Source: Phaeosaccion multiseriatum
Lineage: Eukaryota > Ochrophyta, other classes
DNA length: 64,000 nucleotides
Direction: 5' to 3'
NCBI GenBank assembly: GCA_965112735.1
Contig: OZ218961.1
Span: 2,852,001 to 2,916,000 of the forward strand
Shown: piece by piece, positions 1 to 10,828 of the stretch
Layout: every line of letters starts with the position of its first letter
Position numbering within the stretch: the stretch's first letter is position 1
The notes under the pieces: generated by a model
What the model saw: the letters and a program-made list of their open reading frames with translations, nothing else
Databases searched by the model: none
Told to the model about the DNA's origin: nothing
Program-made: the position numbers and the translations under genes

Positions 1-1327
1 GGCGACGTTCTGCATCACCAACGCCTTCTCCTCCTCCCCCAGGAAGTTTGCTGCAAACGTCAGCTGCGGCTTGCCTTCCCCCCCAAAGTCATCTGCGTAC
101 CACTTGAAGATTTGACTCATCTGCAGGTGCCCACCCTCTTGGATGGGCAGGGCTCGGCAGAAGGCTTTTGTCGCCACGTCCAGTTGGTCGTTCACCTTCT
201 CGCCGCTGTAGAAGCGGATGGGGGGGCAGCTTTTGGCACCGCAATTCAGCGCAAAATGCTGAGGAGGGCAGCAGGGGGGAGAGGAGAGAAGAGAAGAGGC
301 GAGCAGAGCAGAGCAGATGGAACATGAGGTGAGCAGCAGGATGGAGAGAACTAGTCGAGAGGGGAAAAGACATGGGCCAGGAAGGCGCTCAAGCCGGTGC
401 GTTACAGAACACCGAGAAGGAGGGGGGGGAGGGAGAGTATAGTGCAGGGAAGAAGCTCTGATGAGCGTTCTTCCGTGGTCTTCAAGACTTCGTGAGATCA
501 TGCCTGCGGAGCGAGCGCACTCACAATTCTAGGGTCGAGGGTCTTCTGCATAAAGGCCAGGCGCTCGTCTCCCTCCCGGAAGGGGGGCTTGGAGCCCGGT
601 GCCGCACTCGGCTTGTTTCCGCGTAGCACTCCGTTCTCAATGTCATTGAGGCTGTACACCAGTCCGCCGATGCGGTAAGAGGAGAGAGCGTACATTCGTA
701 GACGGTCCTGCATGCCTCCAATGTCGCTGCCCCGGAGGACAATCGCGTGCCAAATGAGGCTGTTGTACGTGTTGAGGAAGAAGGCCTTCCTCTCATCCTC
801 TGAAAGATCCCCGAGCTTCACTGTCTGAAGCATGTCCGTGAGATGAATGTACTCGGCCCACTCTTTACTTTCTGCCAGTCCTTTGTAGTTAACATCCACC
901 CCATCGCTGAAGGAAGCGAAGAGCGTCTTCGTGCTCGACATGAGCCTCTCCGCAATTTCCCCTGCGGGTACATCCTCCTCCGCAGGGCCCTGCGTGGACT
1001 TGGGAGTCTTCCCATTAAGGACCTTCTTAGGCAACCACACTGCACACACAGGGGAAGGGGGATACGGACAAGGTATGGGTTAGAACAGCCCCCCAACCCA
1101 GCCAAAGGGTTCCGTCCGCTTCCCAAGGACTCACATGGGCCGATGACCTGTCCCCATCCGTTCCCAAAGAGCCCCATTGTAAGCGTCGAAGCCCTCCTTG
1201 TTGCTGCTCTTGATCTCTGCTGAGGGACGATCGGGCTCCCAAATACGAATGCTTGTGCTTGACTTACGCGTTGAAAGGATGAAGAGAACAGGGCCAGAAG
1301 ACAGAGTCTCAGCACTCGCGAGTTCAT
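1..1327 (-). CDS. DUF547-domain protein with plastid-type presequence (3' end outside window)
   Basis: Three exons join in frame: 1135-1327, 525-1039 and 258 down to base 1, where the gene leaves the window. The N-terminus is a hydrophobic signal peptide followed by SQAQAFVFGSP (about residues 22-32), an A-x-A-F site like those of heterokont plastid presequences. The mature part shows DUF547 hallmarks: FFLNTYNSLIWHAI, YRIGGLVYSLNDIENGVLRG, and HFALNCGAKSCPPIR, whose last two Cys lie in the conserved NCGAxSCP block. DUF547 is a family of unknown biochemical function, common in plants, algae and bacteria. I infer a plastid or secretory location. The start is the only Met before the signal peptide and lies 129 bp from the start of the divergent gene. 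Codon phases agree at both introns (GT-AG). The family call is firm, the location less so. Confidence 0.8.
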
Positions 1328-1456
1328 GTGTGTGGCCCCTTTCTATTTATCGGCATCCGTCGGGCGACATCTACTGCCATCACCGCCGTCGGAATCGCGA
1401 CGGGTACATTTCCATTTCCGCCTTTCCTTCCCTTCCCCTTGTTCTCTGTCGTCCTC
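1328..1456. promoter_or_regulatory. Divergent intergenic region (probable bidirectional promoter)
   Basis: Only 129 bp separate the start codons of the DUF547 gene (-) and the WD40-like gene (+). It is pyrimidine-rich on the + strand, with no clear TATA box. A shared promoter is inferred from spacing alone. Confidence 0.4.
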
Positions 1457-3394
1457 ATGAAGAGATCACTGCCACCGTCGGCGGCTAGACCGCAACGCCC
1501 TTATGCAGATGTGGAGCATCTGATCGACCCCCTTCCTCAGCCTTACCGCATGCTTTGTAAGCTGCTGGAGGAGATCCTCGAAGGCGCATGGGGCTCCATC
1601 TTGGAGCGCAACCCACAGCTCAAGACTAGCCCAGCGGACGAAGTGAGAGCTCGCATCGATGTAGATCTGAGCCGGACTGCACGTCCGTCCTACATGTTGC
1701 GGGGGTGGAGACTGACGACGATGGTGTGGGATCCCGCCGGGAAGGCGCTGTTCTCGGGCACCTCGTCTGGGCACTTGCTCGTAGAAACGCCAGAGGAGGG
1801 CAAGTCGGCAAGCCTTCTTGTCTTTCCCGAGGTGTCGCCGGCAGGAGTCACATGCATGTCCAACTCTGTTGATGTTGGCCCTGTGAATCAGCAGCAGGGC
1901 TCGTGTGTGAGACTCGCGGTGGCGGCTATGATCGAGTACAGGGCACCGGAGCCGCCGAAGGAGGAGGAGAATGTTGGCAAGAAGGGCGGCAGCAAGGGGC
2001 CGCCGAAGAAAGCAACAAAGAGTGCAGTGGAGGAGACAAAGGAAGAGGATGATATTGCTGCGGCAGAGAAGGAGAAGGACAGGGAGCCGGCCTTCACTGG
2101 GCAGGTTGTCATTGTCGAGGCCATCCGAGAGAACGACCGGTACTCCCTTCGCACCGTCGCGGAACTGATGCTTCCGTGTCAGCACGGCCTCAACGCTCTT
2201 GGGCTGTCCAGTGACGGACGCTACCTGTCCACCACTACCACGGGAGGAGATTGGGCCATTTGGGCTTTGCCGCCTGCCGCAGAGACGGCTCGCACAACGA
2301 CCGCACCCGAGATTCCTGCAGACACAGCTCTTACAACAACCGCATCCGACATTCCTGGAGGAATGAGGATGCTACCGGAGGAGGACGAGGAGGAGGAAGA
2401 GAGTCGGGAGGGGCAGGAGGAGGAGCTTGTCACAGACAAGAACAACAACGACAACAGCAACATCAATAACAACAACCACGCCAAGACCGCCGGCAGTGCT
2501 GTACCCCAGCTTGGTCCACCCTTACTCTCCACCATGATCTCTGTTCAATCAGCAGATACGACGACCAAGCATGAGACCCGCAGCGACCGGGGCGGTGTGC
2601 CAAGTGTGAACTTTTTGACGACCCCCAGTGCGGGGGGGGGGGCAGCGGTATCAGCCTCTGGCTTCCTACTCTGGCGCCAACACGCGAACGTCTTTCAGAG
2701 GTTTGCGCTTCCCGAGCCCCCTCGGGTGGCCGTATCTACCACCACCACCACCAGCAGCAGCAGCAGCAGCAGCAGCCTTCTCGCCACTGGTCCTGGAGGG
2801 GGCGGAGGAAGTCAGCAACGCGATGAGGAGGAAGGAGCTCCTCCCATCCATGCCGCTGCGGAACCCCCCTTGATGTCGCCCGCCACGCTGAATGTCGGAG
2901 AGTACTTACTGCCCTCCTGTATTGAGGTGTGCACAACGGCGCTCGAGCGAGCCGTCTTTGGGCTTCGAGACGGAGGAGTGGTCATGTTCGACGTCACCTT
3001 GGGCACGCTTTGTCCTCTCGCCCGGCACCAGGCTGCGGTTACATGTGCGGTGTTTGCAGGGGGAGGCAGGCGATACCTCATCACCACGGGGAGCGACGAA
3101 CGCATCCACTTTTACCAAGAGACTCGAGTGCAGCAGCAGAAGCAGCAGCAGCCGCAGCAGCAGCACGAGGAGGAGGAGGCGACGACCGCGGTGCTGATGG
3201 ATCTAGGGCCGTACAGCCTCATGAGCTGCCTGCACGACGTGCTGGGAAAGCCTTTCGTGGCGGTGAGCTGCCTGTCGGCCACACCGCTGGTCTTCGCGCA
3301 AGACATCGAGGGGGGTATGTACGCATACGACTTTGCAAGAGGATGTCTACTCGGAAGCCTGGCCGACACCAAGGAGGACGGAAGGGGGGAGGGG

Positions 3395-3432
<38 letters not shown>

Positions 3433-4327
3433 CAAGCCGCTGCACAACAGAAACCACGCGTCGGCCTCACAGCAACAGCAGCAGCAGGTGGCGAGGGATC
3501 GCCCCCTGCGCCTCATGGCAGCGAGGGGAGAGCAGCTCGCCGTGGTGTCCGGAGGCGCCACAGTAGGGCAAACGCATGGCCGCATGCCCCAGGGCCGGAC
3601 CACCGGAGGAGGAGGAGGAGGAGGAGGAGGGGGAGGAGGGGGAGAAGGGGGAGAAGGAGAGGAAGGTGGAGACGGAGACATTGTTTGTGTCTTTTACAGC
3701 GTCGACGTAATACGTGCGCTCTGCCCGGGCGTGCGAAACGCGTGCAGAGGAGAACAACACGGTGCGACGGGGGGCGGAGACGACGCCTTTGCCGTCAAGC
3801 ATGCTTTCTTCGCTCTCGGCAGCGAAGACAGGCGTAGTCCAGACTTCGCCGCCCCAACGTTCCGACAGTCGCACTCGCCGCATCTCCATCGTCTGCAGCA
3901 GCGGAGCAGCACCAGCAGGGTCGGTGGAGGCGGTGGCGGTCAGCACTCCTCCCCGCTCCCATCAGGAGCGGCCCAGCAGTCAGCCATGAGGGGTAGTGTC
4001 GGTGGGTGCGGGGCTGGTGCAGCTGCTGTTGCTGCCGCTGCTCCTCTGGGCTTCTCCAATCTCACGGAGGAGAATGTGGGCCTGTTATTGGGCAACTTTG
4101 CCGTTGGACATTCATCGGGAAAGGAGCTGGAGGGTATTCGCTACCTCGACCCCGACAAGGCGACCACTGCCGCCATTCTCGGTAGAAGGGCGCCGCAGAC
4201 CCAGAACCACCAGCAGCAGCAGCAGCAGCAGCACCAGCACCAGCAGCAGCAGCACCACGAGCAGCACCAACGTGGGGGCAAAGACCACGCGCAGCAGAGG
4301 CGTCGACGTCTCTTGGCAAGCATGTAG
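1457..4327 (+). CDS. WD40-repeat-like protein with long low-complexity inserts
   Basis: One open frame of 956 codons. I start at MKRSLPPSAA because the in-frame sequence upstream would run into the neighbour's start. Propeller-like blades are visible: MVWDPAGKALFSGTSSGHLL (about 90-110), LGLSSDGRYLSTTTTGGDWA (about 250-270), GLRDGGVVMFD followed by TCAVFAGGG and LITTGSDERIHFY (about 500-560), and a short YAYDF blade. Between them lie charged EEEKP, poly-S, poly-G and poly-Q tracts encoded by CAG, AGC and GGA runs. The N-terminal LPQPYRM segment before the propeller recalls WDR93-type ciliary proteins, but I cannot confirm that. No catalytic residues are seen. WD40 proteins are scaffolds, so no specific function is assigned. 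The AATAAA at 4872-4877 may serve as its poly(A) signal. Confidence 0.6.
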
Positions 4328-4681
4328 ACGGAGTACAAGTTGTGCTCGTTCTTCTCTTTTTTTTTCTCTCTCATTGCTGCGTCTTGATAGCACTATATAT
4401 CTACATCCCTACGACGGGTTGCGGGCAGGATAGGCTGTATAGTTTTCCCGTCGGAGCCGAGAAGAACGAGAAACAAGCCCACGCTTCGATCCGCTCCATG
4501 CCACTTCCCTCTCTCCCCACCCCCACCGACGAGGTGCGCTGAAACGAAATACTCCCCCTCCCTTCTCAAAAGCCGAAGGGAAAAAAACAGGCAGAGGTGG
4601 GAGCGGAAGAGGAGCTGAAGACTTCTTCCTTCCACCCTCCCTCTTAAGCTGCCCACCTGCCCACCACCACCACCATCATCC

Positions 4682-4712
<31 letters not shown>

Positions 4713-5118
4713 GACCATCATCCTCATCATCATCACCATCATCAAATTCCATCTTCTCATCGCTTTCTCTATCTATGCATGCCATCTGACGCCATGCATC
4801 CCGAACGGCAACGCACACTCACTCACCACGGGTAGGCGGTGCGGCGGACGCACCCACGTGTGAGAAGAAAAAATAAAAGAGAGGGTGGGCCGGGACCGGA
4901 GCTTTGCTTTCCTTCCCTCGCCTAAGTTTCAGAGCACCTGAAGAATGCATCCCGCTTGTCCTGTCCTGTCCCGCCTAGGCAGAGTTCTCGTGCCGCCGTC
5001 CAAACCAATGTGTCTCTCTTCTCTCTCCTCTCTCTCCTTCCCCCCCCCTCTCTCTCTCTCCCACTCTGCCCTCGCGCTCTCTCTCCTCTCCCACTCTCCC
5101 CCTCTCTCTCTCTCTCTC

Positions 5119-5161
<43 letters not shown>

Positions 5162-5199
5162 CTTTCTCTCTCCCTCTCTCTTGATGTCTTGCTACCTCT
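4328..5199. other. Convergent intergenic region with microsatellites
   Basis: This 872-bp stretch between two gene 3' ends holds a (TCA/CAT)n run at about 4670-4745, an AATAAA at 4872-4877 and a long CT-rich tract at about 5018-5183. I see no convincing coding sequence. Confidence 0.6.
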
Positions 5200-8100
5200 C
5201 TACATACCCTCCCAGTCGAATTCTTCGTCGTCGTCATCTGCGTCGTCCACATAATTGCTCTCGTCCAGCTGAGCAAAGTCCACCTGCCACCTCAGTATGC
5301 CACCAATGCCCCCAAAGCCGCGCACAAATTGACTGCCCTCCTGCGAGCGGTTGGTAATGAACTCCAAGTTGGTGCCGAACTTTTTGTAGTTGTTGGCCAG
5401 CCACTCCACCAGCGTCTAATGAAAGGGAAGGGGAGGGAGGAGAGGGGTCGGGGGGGAGGGAGGAGAGGGAGGAAGGGAAGGAAGGGATCAGTGGGGGTTC
5501 GGAGAGGAGCGTTTCCGGCACAATTCCACCATGAAAAAGATGGCGTGCAAAAGCATCAGACTTGCTTTGTCTGCCCTCCCGTAGAGACGAGTAACACGCA
5601 CACACGCACACACACTGCGCCCACACAAAGCTTGATGTGAAGAGCCCAACCTGCCCCTCTAGAGCGTCCTCTCGCTCTCTCCAACTGTCTCCCCTCCCTC
5701 CCCTCCCTCCCCTCCCTCCCTCCCCTCCCTCCCCTCCCTCCCCTCCCTCCCGTCCTTCCCCTCCCTCCTCCATGCCACTTCCTCCCTTAGTTTCAGTTTC
5801 AGGGCATCACAGCCTACTCCTACCATCTTACACATGTACCAGCCATCCATCACCACCACCCCCACCCATCCACTGCCATCCACATCCCTCTCACCTGCTT
5901 CTCGGCCACCTCCAGCTGCACGCCTGTTTCCGGGTCGTGGTAATGTGTGTCGTCCTTCTCCTGCTCGGGTGTCAGATGCACGACGCTCTCCGCCCCTGTG
6001 CTCGCGTTGCGCATGTCTATTCTCAGTGTACTGAGATTCTCCCACACCACAAGCGTCTCCACCGCCCCCAGCTCCAGGCCCTTTAGAGTGTCCTCCACCA
6101 TGAAGCAGTACTTGCCTGTGTTGTTAGAGGGGTTGGGGGGATGGGAGGGTGAGTGGGTCGGGTGGGGTGGCCTGTCTTGTTGGAGAGGGAGAGACAACAA
6201 GAGACACACACATACAGAGAGAGAGAGAGCGAGAGAGAAAGAGGGAGAGAGAAAGAGGGATAGAGAACGAGAGAGGGAGAAAGAGAGAGAAAGAGAAAGA
6301 GAAAGAGAAAGATAAAAAGAGAAAAAGAAAGATAAAAAGAGAATTCAAATTTCATCAGCGTATCGTACTCACCAGTGTCTTGGCTGATTTCATCGAAGTA
6401 GGCCTGCAGAAGCTTCTTCTCCTTGACGAGCTTCACCTCCCCCAGCGCCTCCGTTGACAGCTCAATGGCCTGGTTGAAGCCAGCCTCTCTGTGAGACAGT
6501 GGAGTGTATGTGCAGGGAGGGAGAGGAGGGGGTTGAGAAGTGAGAAGGAGTGTGGAGGGGGTGGCGGGGTACAGGCAGGGAGGGAGATGGGGCGTGGGAA
6601 GTGGGTGGAGGGATATGGGCAAGGGAGAGAACGAGTGAGAGCGATGGCAGAAGGGAGGCAGAGGCTTTTATCTTTTCACTTACCCCCCGTAGGACACATC
6701 CACCGTCTTGATGACCGCTTTCCGAAGGCGGGGGTCGAAGAGATCACTGCCCAGCAAGTCGTTCTTGAACTCTGCACTTCCCGCCAAAACCAGCCCCTGG
6801 CAGTTACACTTGTTGTCTGAGATGAACATTTGGGTCGCCAGCTCCGCAACCTGCGGGGGCCGGAGGGGGGGGATTGGGCAGTATGAGTTTGAGTTTAGGT
6901 TTGAGTTTGTGAGTTTTGTTTGTTGTGGGTGCGTGCGTTGCTGCTGGGATGTGGTTACTACAAAACACAGCGAAAGAGCCAACGCGCAGCACTCGGGCCC
7001 GTTCGTGCGTATGCGGCCGTAAGAATCCCATCCCAATGAACACACACACATTCCTTCTCTGTCTCTCTGTATCTATCTCTCTTTCTCTCCCCCCCCTCTC
7101 TCTCTCCCTCTGTCTCTCTCTCTTTCTCTCTTTCTCTCTCCCTCCCCCCCCCCCCCCTCTCTCTCTCTCCCTCTCTCTCCCCTTCTCATCACCCCCCCCA
7201 CACACACACACTCACACACCTTTCGCAGATAGTTGTGGCGCTTCTCCAGACGGAGACGCGCGAAACGCAAGGCGGACTGCCCTCCCCTGCCGTGCTTCTT
7301 GGGCAGCTCCACGCTGAACTTGTGCATGATGTCTCTGGTGTTGCCTTGCACCGTGCCATAGAGACTGCCGTTTCCGTCCATGATGAGGAAGCCGAAGCGC
7401 GCGTCGTCCTGGAGAAGCTCGTTCAGCGCCTGACAGGGGAGGGGGGGAGGGAGGGAGGGAGGGAGGGGGGAAAGAGGAGGGAGGGAGGGAGGGAGGGAGG
7501 GAGGGAGGGAGGGAGGAAGAGAGGGAGGGAGGGAGGGAGGGAGGGAGGGAGGGAGGAGTGAGGGAGGGGATAAGAGGAGGGAGGGAGGGAGGGAGGGAAG
7601 CGAGTCGCGGGGTCACGAGTAATTCATTTGCTAGGTAGTGAGCAGCGTAGCAGCAGTGTCTCTTCCTCCTCCTCCTCCTCCTCCTCACCTCTGTGTGGAA
7701 CTTGTTGTCGCAGAGGTAGAGTGAGGTGTTGATGGGCTTGAAGGGCTCAAAGTCAATGTTCACCTTCTTCTCCTTGCCCTCGTCCGTCAGCACAGTGCCG
7801 CAGTACACCACCAGCCCGTTGGTGGGGATGCGATTGTACAGCTTGAGCCGTTGTTGGGTGGAGGTAATCGCACTCAAGACCGACAGCCTTTGCACGCACA
7901 GACAGGAAAGAGAGGGGGAGAGAGGTAAGAGATACAGGCCGTGTGTTTGCGCTAGCGCTAGCCCATCACGCGATTTCTGCGCTCTGGCTGTCCACAGCAG
8001 CACAGCAAGGGGATTGTTCGACTGGAGGGACTGGGAGGTCGGCTGACTCGCCTGATCTCCCCCCCTCTCCCCTGTGCGTACCTCTGCGCGCCTCTGACCT

Positions 8101-8707
8101 GTCCCCCCTCGTCCCGCCTCTACCCTCCCTCGTCCTGCTCCAATCCTACCCTTACCCTACCCTACCCTACCCTACCTCGTCCTCCTCACCTGTTCACCCT
8201 GGACTTGATGTTGGATGCCGTGCCGTACTCGTCTGCGAGCATCTTCTGCACCAGCGGTACTTGGCCGCCTGGAGGAATCACCAGACTAATCATGGAGGTG
8301 CCATTTCTGCACACGGACAGAGCACGGCGGGGTGGGAGGGGGTGGAATGTGTGTGATAAGCGGTGCACACAGTGAAGACATTGGTCGGGAGCAGGTGCAG
8401 CACAGGCTTTTCGGCAGTCAGGTTCCCGCTCCCTCCGCGGAAGGGTTCCGGACTTGCCTCCGCCCGCATCTCCCCTCCAAGTTATAGCTCATACCCACAC
8501 CCAACCCCTTGGCCCGAGTCTTCCCACGAGTCCCTGTCCCCCCCTCCTCGCCCGCGCTGGTGTCTGATCCGCAGTGGCAGGCCTTGGCCGCATACACCCA
8601 CTCACGACGTACCCTCTGGCCTCCGTCAAGCTCTTGATGAGCTTTTTTACTTTCCAAATCTCCACTTGTCGGTCCTGCTCCTCCTCCTCCTTCGTCTTGG
8701 ATGACAT
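5200..8707 (-). CDS. ETF1: Eukaryotic peptide chain release factor subunit 1 (eRF1)
   Basis: Eight exons join in frame: 8613-8707, 8190-8306, 7689-7887, 7220-7429, 6684-6850, 6373-6488, 5895-6115 and 5200-5415. They give 446 residues (the family is usually about 437). All functional motifs are intact: TASNIKS (NIKS at 64-67) and YLCDNKF (128-134) for stop-codon reading, and KKHGRGGQ (GGQ at 186-188), which triggers peptidyl-tRNA hydrolysis in the ribosome. The C-terminal eRF3-binding domain ends in the usual acidic tail ([15 protein letters not shown]). Domains N, M and C are all present. With complete NIKS and YxCxxxF motifs I see no sign of stop-codon reassignment. Introns carry GA, GGGA and CCCTA microsatellites. 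It is divergent from the HPS5-like gene. The identification is secure. Confidence 0.97.
7441..7605. repeat. GGGA tetranucleotide array in eRF1 intron
   Basis: About 165 bp of GGGAGGGA between eRF1 exons 7220-7429 and 7689-7887. It is CCCT on the sense strand, next to the acceptor. Confidence 0.9.
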
Positions 8708-8926
8708 GTCGGCTTACGGCTGCTAGAAAAGCTCCCTCTCTCCTGTCTTTTTCCTGTTTTTATATTCTTGGCCGCTGAGAGTGAAAGATTCGATATGCTT
8801 CCAACCACGTATGCTTCCACCCAAGCCCTTGATTGCCCTCTTTGGCGGGGTCTCTTCTCTTTCCCTTCTCTTCTACGCCAGATGATGTGATCTTAAGCCT
8901 AGAGGCTGATCACCAGCAGTGATACC
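8708..8926. promoter_or_regulatory. Divergent intergenic region between eRF1 and the HPS5-like gene
   Basis: 219 bp between two start codons. It includes a short AT-richer stretch (ttttatattcttgg near 8757), possibly TATA-like for eRF1. Promoter function is inferred from position. Confidence 0.4.
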
Positions 8927-9336
8927 ATGAGGGCGGAGCTCTTGCTGAAGCCTATCACCCATGGGAAGGGCGAGGGTCAGCCGGAGGAGGAAGAGCGCCA
9001 CGACCAAGCTGCGTCTTCACACGCTCATCCTCCTCCTCCCCCGCCTCCTCCTGTAGGACTGGTGTACACCTGTGTAGCGGCCAATGTATCCCTGGTAGCT
9101 TGCGGCACCAACACTGGGGAGGTGCATGTGTACGGGAGGGAGACGGGTGCTCGGCGTGTGGGCGGCAACAAAGGAGAGTGGCTCAAGCTCTGTAAGATAC
9201 TCCTGCCCACTCGCGATCATCTGGGCACGGATCCACTCTTGGCTCCGTCGGCCGTCACGGCTATTGCTCTTGCGGCCACTCTGTCCGAGAGCTGCGAATG
9301 CTTGCTTGCCGTGGGGACGGCGGAGGGGAGGTACGC

Positions 9337-9400
<64 letters not shown>

Positions 9401-9422
9401 TTCTTTCTTTCTCTCTCTCTCT

Positions 9423-9454
<32 letters not shown>

Positions 9455-10787
9455 CTCTCTCGGTCGTGGCCCTTGTATTTGAACGCGGCTGCGCTTCGCT
9501 GCACTCTATCTCTCTCCCTTACTCGTGTACATAACCCCTTCCGCTGCCGTCGCTGTCGACGAACCACCCCACACGTATCGTCTTTGTTTGCCTTCCCACA
9601 CCACGTGCAGTGTGTGCTTGGTGCAGATCCAACGCTGGAACACGGGCGTGGGCTGGGGAGAGGGCAGGAGCAAAGTGCTGTTCAGGCATCAGGTGGGTTC
9701 GCTTGTGCGAGAAGTGGTAGGAGGTAGTAGCAATGCCGGTGGCGCTTGTATAGCTGTAGCTCCTGCCCCCCCCTCCCCCGTCCCCCCTCCCCCCTCCCCC
9801 TCCCCCCTCTCTCACTCGCTCTGTCTCAGCCCCCCTCCTCCCCTCTTCTCTCCTCCGCCCTCACCCCCCCTCCTCCCCTCATCAGCCGCACCGGGGCTGC
9901 CGGGTGACCTACCTACTCTTCGCAACCCCGCTCGGACGGGCACTGGTCAGCGGCTGTGCAGGGGGGCGCGTGGTGGTCACCCTGCCTCCCGTAACCGTCA
10001 ATCTCGCCAGCGCAATGAGGGGCGCCGCAGGGGGACTCCGGCGCTTATCCTCGTCACTGGTTACACCCCTCCTCAAGGTTGGTTGGCGACGCGCTGCCTG
10101 GATTCGACCTGTAGAGGATGATGCGGCGAGGGGGGGGAGGGGGGAGGACCTGGGGTGGACGTGTATCCCTTCAAGCTCGGGCGGGGTGGATCTAGGGTAG
10201 ATGTATATCTATGTGTATGATGCCTTGGAGGGGTTAGGATGTATGGAGAGGATCACCTTTGCTCTTGAGACCTCGGACTGGATGAGGCAGAGTAAGCTCC
10301 TGCACACAAGCATTACCTACGTTGACGCGCCATCCCCCCCGCCCCTCGCCCTTGACTTACTCCCTTCTATCCTCTCACTTGACTTACTCCCTTCTGTCCT
10401 CTCCCTTGGTTTACTCCCTGCTGTCCTCTGCTTGGACCTGCCCCGCTTTCTGCTCCTTATGCTGAGTCACCTCACACGCCCCCCCCCCTGCGCCGGTGTG
10501 TCTGCTCTCCTCCCCTCCTTCTGTAACGTCTGTTCTCCTCCCCTCATACCTACTTCAGGATCCTCAAAGCTTGCTGCCGCGTGGACCCGAGGGAGTCGTT
10601 GTGGCCCAAGAGGACTCCCCAATCGTGCAGGTACGTAGTATTACGTGTTTGTGCGTGTGTGTGTGTGTATGTGTGTGTGTGCGCACGTGTAAGTGTGTAA
10701 GAAGTACTTCTCTTCCTCCGCCCCTACTTCTCTTTCTCCGCCCCTGCCTAGTCTACTCTACGCTGCTCCACTCTATTTTTTTTCTCC

Positions 10788-10828
<41 letters not shown>
